A stretch of DNA of 64,000 nucleotides from Mikania micrantha (GCA_009363875.1 CM018680.1:14765608-14829607); one strand, 5' to 3'; shown: positions 21,146-33,800, counted from the first letter of the stretch. The notes: a model not told the origin generated them from the letters alone. Program-made: numbers and translations.

Positions 21146-22216
21146 AGGGCATTTCAGTCAATTAAACCTTAGCCGGAGACCCTTTATATTAGATGTCGTT
21201 ATAGGTAGTGTTTATATTTTAAGAGGTAAAATGTCTGTAGTATGCGAACCACATCTGCACACATGTGTAGGAGAATAGATTGACCAAATGTCTGTAGTTT
21301 GCAAAAAGAAGAGTGTTTTTTTTACCGGTGGTTGTTCTAGATCTGCACCAAGAAGACCTCGCGTAGACTTTTTTTAATGAAACGTCTTCAAAAAACAAAA
21401 AATCTACAGATGTCAACGTCTGCTCGTGGTCTGCGCGGCGCAGACAAAAGGGGTTGCGCAGACTTTTTATATAAAAACAAACAAGGCCATAGTGTTGGAC
21501 ATTTTATATAATATTTGAAACTAACAACCCAATCCAGGTCTAAGCACATGGATGGACCTGACCTTTCGTATAATTAATGACTTTTAATTAATAAATTCCA
21601 AAAACTAATAAATTGAGAAAATGCAACTTCCACGTAATTTGGTTGCAATTTCCTGAAACACTCCAGGAATTGGTTTATTTTTCATTCATCTATTATCTAT
21701 ATCGCCTTTCCTTCCAAATTACTAATTTACAGCAAAATTAACGCAGCTGTGATTCGACCAAATTAGTAGCATCAGATTCAAGCACTTGCAGGTTCTGCTA
21801 TCCGGACTCAGATTCCGATTCAATTTTGGTCTATTCAGAGTCGTCGTGGTTCAAGCCATTACCAGGTACGTCGTTTCAACCGCAAATAATAGGGTGCGGG
21901 AAAGGAACCGGGATTGTATTTTATTTATATTTCTTTATTTTTCCAATTAATCTCGCCTTCGTTAACAAGTTTCTTGGTTTGATGACATGTCTGGGATTTT
22001 TTTACCTTTTAATATTGCTTAAGTTATAGCGACATGATTTTTTATATTAGAGAAAAAACGAGATATTTTTTTTTATTTTAAAACCTTTTGTTGATCACAC
22101 ACTCAAAACGAGTTTTTTTTACCAAGAATGTAGCTGAAAAAAATATTTACCAAATTAGGTGTATTTACAAACCTATTTACTAAAATGATTGTTTCTCTTT
22201 GTAATTTTTTTAGATT
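21146..22216. other. Intergenic sequence, no supported gene
   Basis: A stretch near 21700-21865 resembles a plant 5' leader followed by a donor-like CCAGGTACGT at 21860-21869. No coding exon follows and nothing ties it to a gene. Confidence 0.3.
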
Positions 22217-22232
22217 AGTTAAAAGTAATGAA

Positions 22233-22391
22233 TCCGGGCTGAAGCATATTTGCTGAAGCAAGGTCAGGGGGTTTACCCAGTTGTGGGGTTCCTCCTGGGG
22301 TGGGCTCGGGCATACGCCCCAGAGCGTCAAATCCGAGGTGACGGTTGAAATCCCGTATTGGGTGTCGTTGTACCAAGCCGTTCAAAAAAAA
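22233..22391 (+). mobile_element. SINE-like retroposon with poly(A) tail
   Basis: A 159-bp body ending in an A-run is flanked by a perfect 16-bp direct repeat AGTTAAAAGTAATGAA (22217-22232 and 22392-22407). A box-B-like GGTTGAAATCCC is present, but no convincing box A, so it may be 5'-truncated. Long TSD plus A-tail indicate LINE-mediated insertion. Confidence 0.75.
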
Positions 22392-22679
22392 AGTTAAAAG
22401 TAATGAAATAAACAGAAACACTCATTTTGGTAATTAAGTTTTCGAATACACCTACATGATAAATATTTTTTTTAACTACACCCTTTAAAAAAAAGACTCG
22501 TCAGAAAAAATTATTTGGAGACTTCATTCACACACATATACTAGTCGTGTATAATTGTTTTCTTTTCATTATCTCGGGCGTGTATGATTCCTATGATTGC
22601 ACTATACTAGTAGCATATATGAATAATAATGTCAAGTTTAGTCTCTTTGGCATGTATTTGTCGTTTTAAAAAAAATAGG

Positions 22680-23200
22680 CAAATTGACTTTTAATAATCC
22701 AAACTTTGATGAATTGGCCGTTGTCGGTTCCAACTATGAATATCCTCAATAATGGTCCGAACTTTCGACATAATTACCTCTAGCAGACCTCAGTAAAAAA
22801 AACTTAACGGCGTTAACTCTTTTTCGAGTTTCGAACGGATTTTTGAGGGCTTTTGTTCAGAAAGAGAATACCAGTAGAATGACATATGACTTACCTCGAA
22901 ACGTTGCTCCAAATTTCTCAATTTGATGATTTCTTTGATGAATTGAAAGTTTAAACACCAAAATTAGGAAATTTGGATTAACGTTACGAGGTAAGTTATA
23001 CGTCATTTGACTCGTATTCTCCATCTGAACAAAAGCCCTCAAAAATCCGTTCGAAACTTGAAAAAAGTTTTTAACGTTGTTAAGTTTTTTTTACGACGGT
23101 CCGCCAAAGGTAAATATATTGAATCGTTATTGAGGATTTTCATATTTGGAACCGGCATCAGCCAATTGAACAAAGTTTAGATTATTTAAATCCAGATTGC
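22680..23200. mobile_element. Fold-back MITE, about 520 bp
   Basis: Two long arms in inverted orientation (about 22680-22930 and 22975-23200) pair along most of their length. For instance, AATCCAAACTTTG near the left end matches CAAAGTTTAGATT near the right end, and GGGCTTTTGTTCAG pairs with CTGAACAAAAGCCC. There is no coding capacity. AT-rich flanks hide the target duplication. Confidence 0.75.
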
Positions 23201-23344
23201 TTAAAAAAATAAAATTAGATTGTTGGTGCAAGGATTAGAACTTGCGTAGGCAACACAAAACCATAGTGAAAATACCATTGCATCAAGCCTACACACTTAA
23301 TTTATAAATGCATAAATAATAATTCTTTAGCTAAAAATTTCAAA

Positions 23345-23690
23345 TCCTAAGAACTTGGCTATAGAGTAAGAGGTTTGCCCTCTCTAATGGAAGCAAAGAT
23401 TTGATTCTCATCTGGGCCCGTTTGAAGGATATCTTGGTGAGGGGAAGAATCGGGTTTGATCACTACATGAGGCGAGGGATTACGGATTCCATACAGTTCT
23501 CACACATTAGGAGTGGTATGGTCTCGCGAAGGTGGAGGAATTAAACTTGGCTATGATACCCAGTTTCCGGTGATCTTGCGCTTTGGAGTGATATGATCTC
23601 GCGAAGGTGGGGGATTTAAACTTAGCTACAACACCCGGTTTCCGGTGGTTAGGAACATAATTACCTAAATCACGGTACACTCTGTACAAA
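23345..23690. repeat. Decayed SINE-like sequence with a 70-bp internal tandem duplication
   Basis: Two adjacent copies at about 23505-23580 and 23581-23655 share GATCTCGCGAAGGTGG-type cores and GTTTCCGGTG ends. Upstream, ATTTGATTCTCATCTGGGCC near 23400 resembles a degenerate box B. No target duplication was found. Confidence 0.4.
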
Positions 23691-23756
23691 TAAGGGTATG
23701 TTCATTTTGATACGATGATTCAATGTACCATAAAATCATAACATAAAGATATAAAA

Positions 23757-24474
23757 CACAACAACATGTACCCAGTGAAATCCCAGTTTGTGGGAGGCTG
23801 GGGAAGGATAAAGACAGACATTACTCCTACCTCAAATGTGGTAGAAATGTTGCTTTGTAAGAGATCACTAACTCTAAAAAGTTTTTTTTTGTTTCTGTTT
23901 TGTTTTGTTTTCATGATATTACGAAAGACATAAAATGAACCCTAACACATGCAAAAATCAACATAAATTATCAAACATATAGTCAAAACCATATAGCACA
24001 TACATGCACAGTTATGTAAAAATAACAAATATAAGCTAGTTAATATACATACATAACAAGCTAAACGGTCGTAGGCTAAACAAACGAAGTGGCACAAACC
24101 AAGTGCTAAAGAAACCAATGCAAACAGATAGACATATATCCAACATAGCATCATGTCACACATATATCTACCAATCCCTACATAGGAATAATACCACTAA
24201 CGTACTCCTAACTCATCCTGAAATCCCTTGCACTTATCCTACATCTCTAGGATCTCCTATCGTTGATCATGTCCTCTGAGAGGTGCAACTCTAACAAAGC
24301 TAGACGAATCTACTCATCCCATGCAACCTAGGTCGGCCCCTGCCCTCTTTTCCTCCACACTGAGGTTCTCTACTTTTCGTACAGGCGCTCTCAAGCTTTC
24401 CTCCTCACGTCCAAATCATCTCAATCTTCCTTCCCTTACTTTGTCTGAGATACATGTTACCCCCAATCTCTCCC
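23757..24474 (-). pseudogene. RTE-type LINE, 3' part (ORF C-terminus, 3' UTR and tail)
   Basis: From 24474 downward the minus strand reads ERLGVTCISDKVREGRLR, then, after frame breaks, SAPVRKVENLSVEGKRGRGR and LALLELHLSEDMINDRRS, the conserved C-terminal region of plant RTE LINE proteins. A 3' UTR follows and ends near 23757 in GGGATTTCACTGGGTACATG plus TTG repeats. This tail is shared with the SINE family at 33.3, 35.7 and 51.2 kb. The rest of the LINE continues at 26276-28507. About 100 codons expected between the two parts are missing. Confidence 0.7.
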
Positions 24475-26275
24475 TGTTGACCCAGATTTTGGTCAACAAT
24501 GTTTGTCAAATGTTTGTTCACAATGTTTGTCAATATGTTTTTCAAATGGTTTGTACATGATGTTTGTCAAGTGTGTTTATCCAAAGTGTTTGTCAAATCA
24601 TTTATCCAGAATGTTTGTCAAATGATTTTGTCAAAAACGTTCGTTCAAGGTGTTTGTCAAGTACGTTTATTCAAATTGTTTGTCGCATTTGCATGTAATT
24701 CTTCCCCGGTTTGAGTTTATAAACAATATAGGAAAATGGGCCGTGAAGTCACCTGAGTATATATGCGTAAGCTCCTAAATCTTCCAACGAATCGGTTACG
24801 GGTTACCTCTATCACATAGGACTTACGAGTTTGTGTGCGTGTTCGTGTTCGTGTTCGTGCTCAACAACTCAAAGTTGTTATGTTTATTCGTGTTCGATCA
24901 TGTTTGTCCGTGTTTGACTAGGTTTGATCGTGTTAACTCAACGATCCATTGGTGAACCATGTGTTTGTTATAGTTTGTTTAGTGACTATCATTATTCACA
25001 TAATCCATGTAAACACGTAAGTCACGTTAATGGATAACTTACTATTTATAGTAAGTTTCCATTTTTAACAAGTTTGCAACAAATTCCGTTTTAGTAGTCC
25101 TAACATGCTTGTTTAGCCTAAGTGGTCATGTTAACACTTCGCACATTGTTTATCAAGATTTGTATGACAAAAGTTCCTATTTATAGTAACTATCCTGAAA
25201 TCAACACTAAATGATCAATTATCTATATCATACCTATTGATATCAATCCCAACATCTCAAATAGCATAAATCCATAACCAAAATCAATCAAAACATCATG
25301 CATTGCACATGCATGTTCATGAAAGTGTCTATTATTGAAAATAACCATTAATACACATAGCATATCATCAAGAATCATGAAAATACCCAAATAGATTATT
25401 CCAATACTCCAAATCGGTCATCAAAGCATCAAAATCACATTATCACTCTTCCAAATGTCGTGCATGTGTGTGGATGAGACTGCATGTGAGTGTATTGCAC
25501 TTGCATGTGTGTGAAATGAGGATCTAAGTGCAAAATATCAATTAAGACTACCTCACAAGGGTGTAGGGAGCTGAGATGCAGCTGGGATGTTCAATAACAG
25601 GTGTTGGAGATGTCTTATCAATAGGTTCTTCAACTGCAATAAGGTAGAACGATGGAGGATGGTCCTTCTTTACTTCCCCAAGCTCACAAGCCTTCTAAGA
25701 TACCCAAAGTAGCTCCCAAACAAGTTTCGGGAGGTTAATGGAGTGTAACAGAAGCTTATAGCCAGAGATTTGAGTGTGGGTTCAAGTAGAAATGGGTAAA
25801 AGAATTATACAAGTGAGCAGAGTTGAGTTTTTAAAATTTTTTTACAATCTGATGGTCCGGGGCGCACCGCCTGGTGCCGGTGTGTGGCCGCTGGCGCCCC
25901 GGCCGGAAGCTTCAATTCCAGTTTTGTCTTTATTCCGATCGTTTTCGCGTTCCGGATCGACATTTATGCTTTGTTTACCGATTTGAGACTTGTCCGGGCT
26001 TGTTTTTGAGTTTATTTGTCCTATGTTTAGATATCATGTAATATTGTTCTATTATTTCAATTATTCGATTGTTCACCAACGTTCGTGAGCTTTAGACATG
26101 TGTGTGCATTTTTGGTAATTCCTCGAATTACAGTGCGATTGTTTGTGTTTGCGTTATCGTGCCACGTGTCACACTAAATTAAACCAATTCTTGTGCCACG
26201 TATGAACTAATAATATAAAATATTATTAATTTAAAGAGATTGCTGACCTGAAATTTACGGGGTATCACAGAATTT
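24475..26275 (+). mobile_element. LTR-like insert splitting the LINE
   Basis: About 1.8 kb with a TG start (TGTTGACCCAGATTTTGG) and a CA end (ACGGGGTATCACA), no gag or pol. It sits exactly between two pieces of one LINE ORF. The flanks do not form a target duplication, and LINE codons are lost at the junction, so a deletion accompanied or followed the insertion. Confidence 0.45.
24493..24690. repeat. Imperfect TGTTTGTCAA minisatellite
   Basis: About ten degenerate units near 16-20 bp long, each centred on TGTTTGTCAA, lie at the left end of the LTR-like insert. Confidence 0.7.
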
Positions 26276-27640
26276 GCAGTGTAGATACTCGGTTTTTGAC
26301 AATGTGCAAGCCTTTACTCTCTAAGGCCCATCACCATTCTTCTAGCCTCGCATTTAGGTCCTCTTGGTTCTTTGCAACTAGCACAATATCGTCTACAAAA
26401 GCGTGAAGCAATGAATGTCTTCCTAAATAGACTTTGATAACCAGCAAAAAGGAACGGGCTCAATGTCGAACCTTGTTGTAATCTCATCTCCACTAGGAAG
26501 GCATATGTCTCTCCTATTGGTGCTCTAACACTAGTTTTAGAACGTGCATATATATATATCCAAGGGATACTTCTTCTCTCAAGGCTATTCCAAATCACCT
26601 GATGTGGCACACCGTCATATGCCTTCCCAAGATCAATGAATACCATGTGCAAATTTCTCTTCTTTCTCTCTATATTTCTCCATTAGCCCCCTCAAAATGT
26701 GTATGGCCTTTGTGGTTGATCTCCCTGGCATAAGCCCAAATTAGTTGGCTATCACTTGGGTTTCTCTTCGCAATCTTGTCTCGATTACTCTTTCCCAAAG
26801 TTTCATAATATGACTCAGATGTTTAATTCCCAGTAGTTTCCGCAACGCTATGCGTCACCCTTGTTCTGATCTAAGGAAACTAACAAACTACTTCTCCATT
26901 GGTCCGACATCTTGCCGGTCTTGATTATAGTGTTGAACAACGTTGTAAGCCACTTGACTCCTTCATCTTGTAGTCATATCCATACTTCATTAGGAATATT
27001 GTCTGGTCCCACCACTTTCTTCTTTTTCATCCTCCTTAGCGCTCTCTGTACCTCTTCCTTGGTAACATGTCTACAGTAGCAGATGTTCCATTGTGTTCCT
27101 CTATTAATGGGAGGCTCACTATCTTCTACGGTGTCCCAGTTGTTGAATAAATCATTAAAGTATGCTTGCTACCTTTCTTTAATGTCCTTCTCCGTTATTA
27201 GGACTTGCACATCCTCTCTTTCAATGAATATTACTACTCCTAGATCTCATCTCTTTCTCTCCCTGGCCTTGGCAGTCTTAAACATGTGATGCTCCTCTTC
27301 TTTGGTTTCAAGCGTTTATACATATATGTTTATGCTGTATTTTTAGCATCTGCCACCTTCTTCTTTGCATGTCATTTCACTTCCTTTTAGCTAATCTTCA
27401 ATATTCCCTTTTTGCTTCATCTGTACACTTGGCAAACTCCGTAAACATCTCCTTCTTTTTTTTGAACCTTTTGTCGCACCTCATTGTTCCACCACCATGA
27501 TTCTCTCTGCCCTCTTAGCTTTCCTGTTGTTATCCCCAACGTCTCATATGCTACTCTTGTCACATTGTCTGTCATTACCTTCCATATGGTATTTGTGTCT
27601 CCATACATACTGTTATCCTTCCCTGCAAGGACCTTTGTCT
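26276..27640 (-). pseudogene. RTE-type LINE reverse transcriptase region, broken
   Basis: The minus strand gives QRESWWWNNEVRQKVQKKEG (27.4-27.6 kb, between endonuclease and RT), then MHMVFIDLGKAYDGVPHQVI (RT motif with FIDLEKAYD), VRAPIGETYAFLVEMRLQQG and STLSPFLFA (the LHQGS-LSPYLF motif). The YADD box region near 26390 is only partly readable (DDIVLVAKNQ-like, frameshifted). Near 26280, EYLHCKF is readable across a frameshift and then the frame stops at the LTR-like insert. Several stops and shifts make it inactive. Confidence 0.75.
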
Positions 27641-28507
27641 CTCAACTCTGGCATCTTTTCTCCCTTTAGAAAACCGCATCTAACCATGGGTTCATGCGTC
27701 TTCTCATCTCCCAAATTTTTACGCACGGAGATATTTTCCACAAAAAATTTAAGTTGCGACACCGTTGTCTCTCCCAATAAGACCTTACAGTCAAACCATC
27801 ATTTACAATCTCCTTGTCGTATCAGCAAGTAATCAATATGTGTGTTGCGTCCTCCGCTATTGAACATGATCAAATGTGAATCCCTATTCTTAGAAAAGAA
27901 ATTTATGATTCCTAAGTTACGTGACAATGAAAAATCTAGTAGGTTACTTCCACTCTCGTTTCTCGTCTCGAAACCTCGGTCTCCATGTATAGATGGGAAA
28001 CCATCATTCTCTCTTCCGATGTGCCTGTTGAAATATCCTCCAATACAAACTTTCTCATCTCTTGTGATAGTTCTCATGACTTCATCCATACCATCCCAAA
28101 GCTCTCTCTTCCCACTCTCTCCTGACTTGGTGTGTGGTGCGTAAGCAATCACTATTGCTACTACTTCCTCCCCTAACATCATCCTTAGCAGCATTATCCT
28201 ATTATTGCACCTTCTCACGTCCACTATGTTGTCTTGAAATTCTATTGCTACTAGGAAGGCCACTCCATTTTTGCCACGTCCGAACCTCAGTGCCACATCT
28301 TGTATCCATTATACTCTGCTTATCTTTTTCCTTCCACCTTGTTTCCTAAAGGCATGCTACTTTTACTCTACATCTTCTTAAAGCGTCCATTAGCTCCAAT
28401 AGTTTTCCAGTAAGTGTTCCTATGTTCCACGACCCTATTCGCAAAATAGGCCCCCTCTTCCCCTTCCGACCTGCACTTCCCCTCACAAGACATGATCTCA
28501 AAAAAAC
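27641..28507 (-). pseudogene. RTE-type LINE apurinic endonuclease domain, broken
   Basis: The minus strand reads RIGSWNIGTLTGKLLELMDA near 28.4-28.46 kb (the GTWNVGSLTGK start of RTE endonucleases), CRVKVACL, then MALRFGRGKNGVAFLV, IVIAYAPHTKSGESGKRELW, DEKVCIGGYFNRHIGREN (GDFN replaced by GGYFN) and RNTHIDYLLIR (QIDYLL). The endonuclease would nick target DNA. The GDFN aspartate is lost and frames shift between blocks. The 5' end is cut off by the solo LTR at 28513. Confidence 0.75.
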
Positions 28508-28512
28508 ATAAT

Positions 28513-30677
28513 TGTGACGCCCGTCTCTCGGAACCATCACTAAATTGGAATTACAACAGAACACATAGTTTAACATAGATAAGCAGCGGAACCTTTATTA
28601 ATATAACACAAGTTCCAATACAAGATGCCAACATCATAAAATTTACATCATTATACATATGTCAAAATTTCCATCAGCTTGCTATTCTTTCTATCACACC
28701 TTGCCCTTGCCCTGGCTACATGAAGCCTTATCTTTCCCTCATATGCATACTCAAAGAGATCAGTTTTCACTTGTGAGTTCTAAGTTTTAACCATACAAAA
28801 ATTAAGATAACACAACTAGGAAAAGATTTACTTGAGACTTTTTAATTAATAATAAAGGGAATTCGTAATCATAAAACATGCATACTTTGTGCAGAAAAGT
28901 TTCAAACCAATAACCGGTTTACCAGAACCCCATTACCATTGGGTTACCAAAACCCAATACCAATCCGCCAAGTCCACGGTATGGTTACCACCTGCCAAGT
29001 CCACAGGGTGGTAGTCCTTATATTGCATCTATAGTAATATCAAGCCACTGTCTAGGGTCACGTTCACCCACTGCAGGCTCGGTCGTCACCAGCCAATACA
29101 GTCAATTGATCAATTAACCCCCCATACTGACACATATGCCAGGGCTGTTTCCCACCAAAAACAGGCAACAAAGACAGGCACGACACTTGTTTTTACATAT
29201 ACAGCAAAGGCACCGGCGACCACGGTTGACACATGTGTTAAAAACAACATTTTTAACTCAAACTGCACAATCATTATTTTATAAAACATTTTCCCTTCTC
29301 AAACCAGCACCGCAATGCCCAAAACATTTTCAATACCTGTTTTAGGATCTCTGTCCAAATCATAGTCATAAAACGTTTAAATCATCCAACTAGTCTGAAC
29401 TAGTGGCACACAATCAGACGACTCGTACTATCTCGAGTACAACATCCCAAAACCATGTTTAGACCAAAAATCATTTGACATGTTCAACCCCACGGGCAAC
29501 ATCATTGTTTTACAAACACTCAATTATACAAACACAGGGTCTCAAACATAGTTTAAATATAACATTCTCAAATACAAACAATTAACAGTATGCATATCAG
29601 CCCAAAACATTTTAAAACATAAAACGAGCATCATAGAACTCACCTGATTGGTCCCGCGCACACTGGTCCTACGTTTTCCCAAGGAATCCTAACAACCTGG
29701 ATATCCTAGCAAGATCATAAAAATACACATATCCCATAAATCATAATTCAGGTTTCCAAACGGACAACACAACGACTATGTTAAGATATCCCCAATACGA
29801 GTTTTTAGCTCGTTATTTTTATCCGGGATGTTCACTGTAACCACATCATATCAGATGGTTTATTTATTCAATACAACCACATATATACTTATGAAGATAA
29901 CCTTAACATTTAAAACATAAGCATAAGCTTACCTCGCTATATCCGGACAACCGCTTGTTTAACCATCTAGCTAGTCCCAATCACTCGTCACGTGCTTCAA
30001 CACACTCAATTGACCTCAAAGGAGGTTTATGCGGGTATTTATGTTGTGATAATAGGGTTGGAACTCGAAACTGTGTGCGAAAAATGACGTGGTACGAACT
30101 ATTTATAGGAACCGGCACGCGAATCGAGATAGCCAAACCGAAACACCTCGTCGGACACGTGTCAACTCAATGGGACACGTGGCAGCCACCCTAGACACGT
30201 GGCAAGGCTCAAAAAAACGTGGCATGCCACCTAGGACACGTGTCGATGAACGCGCGTAGCGTCTTGAAGTTGTTTTCGCGCTTATGGCTTCATACGAACT
30301 TCGTTTTGCGCACCGTTTTCGCCCACGTTCACGATTTTTAAAATTCCATTCTAACCATACCAAGCACTTACCCTAGGAAGGTACTGATTATTTGGGTCAT
30401 TTTATGATTACTATTTGAAACTCGTTTTATCATAACTTTCATTCGGAGCATTGTTTGCCAATTTCGCTTTCCCTTATTATGATCATTACTTTGTTGTCTA
30501 GATAATGTGATATTTTTAATCCATATACCACTTGCTCGTGTCACGTGATCACACTTTTATTGTAAAGTAGCCACATGATGAATTTATCATGTAATTATCA
30601 AAACACTCTTCATAGAAAAATTGAAACACTTCATTATATTTAAATTTATTATATATTATGGAAAACCATTTGTTACA
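28513..30677. mobile_element. Solo LTR, about 2.2 kb, at the LINE 5' end
   Basis: Starts TGTGACGCCCGTC and ends TTTGTTACA, flanked by ATAAT on both sides (28508-28512 and 30678-30682). There is no coding content or second LTR. Orientation is probably minus, because read that way it ends in GGGCGTCACA as many plant gypsy LTRs do. The target duplication is AT-only, so support is moderate. Confidence 0.5.
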
Positions 30678-30682
30678 ATAAT

Positions 30683-32585
30683 GTACCCTCCCATCTATAC
30701 TGTATAGTCAGTCGCACGACAATCCACAAGGAATAACAAGGATATCAAACAAACACACCAATGATCAATACACCAAGGAATATATAGAGTCAAACAGGCA
30801 CAAGTTAAAGTATTATATCAACAAAATACAAATATACCCAAGCAAATCTTACCAATCTAGCAAATCTAGTAATTCCAGGATATCTACACACCCCAATCCA
30901 CAAGAGCTAGAAAAAGCATGAGCAAAACAAGAAGTAAACAAATCGCACAAATGATCACCGAGTAGCAACTAGTCACCCAAATACGCAACAAACCCTCGTA
31001 CCCACTTTAAGTAGACAGTAATATCACTTAACAGACAATATTCAATATTCAAATACTACGAAGTGCAACGAGAAATCCAACGATAATAGAACAATCTCAC
31101 CGCGGTTGGTCGTACTAGCTTGTTCCTTTTGTTCTTCACTTGTCTTGGTGTACGTTCAACTAAAAACATAGAAACACCAAATTTCGCCGCTTCCGCCCAC
31201 CTGTAGTTAAGTTTTCCGGCGGGAAAAGACATGTTTAGAGGGAGAGAAACAACATGAGAATAGATGGATATATATATAATTATTGGCATCAGCTAGGAAT
31301 CGTGATGGAACATGAATCGTCTAGAATGGAAAATAATCAACTGCAGGAAAGGTAAATTTTGCGCGGAGACGGAAGTGTCCTCATGGGAACAAACATCGCC
31401 AAACTAAAATCGATCAAAACGCCGAACCAAAACTTTCCAAATCTTCTGATCAGATTAATTTTACATCGAACCAAATTGTCAAACTAAAACGATTGCAGCC
31501 ATAAACGAATTGTAATCTGGTACACTGCAATCCACTACGCAATTCACGACATACATAGTGATTTCGATTAGCACGTTGAGATCTGCAACCTTTCAAAAAA
31601 AGATAAAAACTAAAAGAAAATAGGGTTGTAGCTCTAAGGATTTGAGTCTGTGTTAGCTTTAAAAAACAGAAACAAGGCCCTAAAGCTACTGCTGAAACAT
31701 TCTTACTTAGCTTGATTTCTTAATAATCATCTTCACTTGGATATAAAATATCCCTTCACCTACAAATAAAGAAAGTGCTTAAATCAAATGGACCAAATAT
31801 AAGTTTAACTGTTTAAATTAATGGTCATAGTTTTCTTCAGTCTTTATGTAAACTCAAGGTAACTAGCACAGAACCACGAGATTTTCATTAGATCTCCATC
31901 TTCATCGTCAAATTTTCATCTTAGTTTTCATCTTCAACGCAATGTCATCTCCTCCCCTGCTCAAAACCACCATTGTTTCCATCGATTATTAGAGAAAGAA
32001 AGCTCAAGGAGAAATGTAGAGAGAGTGTGTGAGTTTATTTGAATATATATCTAGTGAAACCCACCAATTTCATCTTAATTTTTGTAACTAGATCTTCACC
32101 TAGAACAACCACCACCATAGCCAACATTGTCGTACACAAACATCACCATTACAAACCTAAAACCACTGCCACCACCTAAAGACATCAATGACACTCAAAC
32201 CCATTGTGTCTTCATATCTGGAAAAAAGAAATAAATTGCCTCAATATCGTTGAAGCACCATTATGTAATCTGTTCATTAATCTTGAAATTGAGCTAAATA
32301 TGATTAACAAGATTTCATTCTGGGAGGATGCTAGAGTGTAGAGAGAGTTACAAAAGAGAGAAAGAGATGGAATGAAGTATAGAAAGAGAGACTTTAGAGA
32401 TAATAAAAGAGAGATCTTGTATGGGGATTAGACAAAATCGAGCGATTAAAATGCCCTTGGCTAAGTGTGGTACAAATGGCACATTCTCTAACACAAATAT
32501 GGGTTTCCATGGTTTTTCTCAACTCAACTGAGATTTTATTGTACATTCCTCCTACTATGAAAGGTTTATTTCGTCTAGTCAAATC
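30683..32585. other. Intergenic sequence, nothing recognised
   Basis: No supported gene, repeat array or RNA gene. A 77-codon minus-strand frame at 31056-31289 has no recognised family. Confidence 0.4.
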
Positions 32586-32589
32586 CTAA

Positions 32590-32760
32590 ACAATTAACCT
32601 TAACCTTAAAGAAAAAGATTAAAATTAAATGCTAAAGCTAGCCCCTAAAGATAAAATCTTTAGCTAAACACTAAAACTAAACTAAAAAAACTAAACCTTC
32701 AAGCTAATAGCTAATGCCTAAATCTATAACTAAAACTAAACCGTAAATTCTAAGATCGTA
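32590..32760. repeat. Degenerate telomere-like CTAAACC/CTAAAGC tract
   Basis: Repeated CTAAA-containing heptamer-like units with many changes. This is interstitial and decayed, not a telomere. Confidence 0.5.
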
Positions 32761-32948
32761 GGGCTCGACAAGCGTGTTCCAGCACTATTAAAATAAGTTT
32801 ATTTAAAGTTCATTAGATACCCTATGTAATACTTTGTACCTAATTAACCCTTTGTTTGGAACTCTCTCACATTGACCAAAACTGTGAAAATTGTTATGTG
32901 TAATAAATATAGACCGAGAGGGATTGAATGTTATGTTAATACATAAAC

Positions 32949-33191
32949 TGTTGGGTGAAATAGATGAAAAACACACACCAATTGCAGAGAAATTACATAA
33001 ACGTCTATATTTTCATTACATACAAATGTTGGTTACATAGGGTATTTATACTCACTGTTTATGACAGTTATTTAACCGTCATTTGATAGGTCCTTTTGAC
33101 CCATGAGAAATATCTAACGACCCATACATATTTACACATAATTAAGCTATAGTTTGACATAATAATATTTAAATAAGTTTAATTATGAATA
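32949..33191 (-). repeat. 3' LTR of the gag-only copia-like element
   Basis: Starts TGTTGGGTGAAATAG and ends near GAATA before a CTCCTCCTT pyrimidine run (the polypurine tract on the minus strand). Matches the split LTR at 34805-37414. Confidence 0.8.
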
Positions 33192-33251
33192 CTCCTCCTT
33201 AAACTAAATATAGTCTAAGGAAGAAGATCTTCAATCTTTGTTCATGACCCA

Positions 33252-33498
33252 ATTGTGTGTGGGCCCTTAAGGGGCAAAAGTAAAAGTGCACTAATTTTAA
33301 CGTTATTTTAGTTATTTGTGAAAATAACGTTAAAATCATTGGGATGATCAACTTCAGACGATAACTTTGAGCTGGGGACTCTTTCGGAGCAGCCTCTCTA
33401 TCCCAATTGGGATAGAGGTAAGGTTTGTATCTATCCTTCCCCCCAGACCCTACTGAAAAGTGGGAATATACTGGGTAAGGTTATTGTTGTTGTTGTTT
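33252..33498 (+). mobile_element. SINE with TTG tail
   Basis: Contains GTGTGGGCCCTTAAGGGG, a middle inverted pair around AACGTTATTTT, GCAGCCTCTCTATCCC, TATCCTTCCCCCCAGACC and a GTTGTTGTTG tail. It is the same family as 35669-35929 and 51193-51311. It abuts the gag zinc-knuckle codons of the host element. No clear target duplication was found. Confidence 0.7.
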
Positions 33499-33800
33499 AT
33501 AAAATGCCCAAACTCGTTACATTTGTAGCATCGTACGTGGCTCCTATCGATTCGTTCACCAACTTTACTTTCCCGAACCACCGACCTCTCCCACGCCCAC
33601 AGTTTCCTAGGTTTGAACTCCCATGACCATAATGCTCACATTTATGTTCTTTATTTTTCTCCTTTGCATCTTCTATTGTGAATAGAAGTTTATTATGTGT
33701 ATCCTCCTCCTTGTTTGGTTTCTTGATACGTTCTTCGTAGGTCTTTAATCTCCCGATGGCTTCTTCAAATTGCATGGTATTAAGATCCACAAATTGTTCA
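33499..33800 (-). pseudogene. Copia-like Gag fragment with zinc knuckle
   Basis: The minus strand reads NTMQFEEAIGRLKTYEERIK, the end of a UBN2/copia Gag core, then acidic-basic linker, GNCGRGRGR, and CYKCNEFGHFI (in another frame, 33500-33530), a zinc knuckle cut short by the SINE. Close relatives occur at 41.0 and 57.5 kb. There is no upstream Gag N-terminus in frame, so it is a remnant. Confidence 0.65.

Noticed and set aside
24475..26275. A clean solo LTR with target duplication
   Set aside because: The flanks do not match and LINE codons are missing, so it is reported only as LTR-like.
31056..31289. 77-codon minus-strand frame (MSFPAGKLNYRW and on)
   Set aside because: Considered as a first exon, but no family, donor-linked exon or promoter was found.
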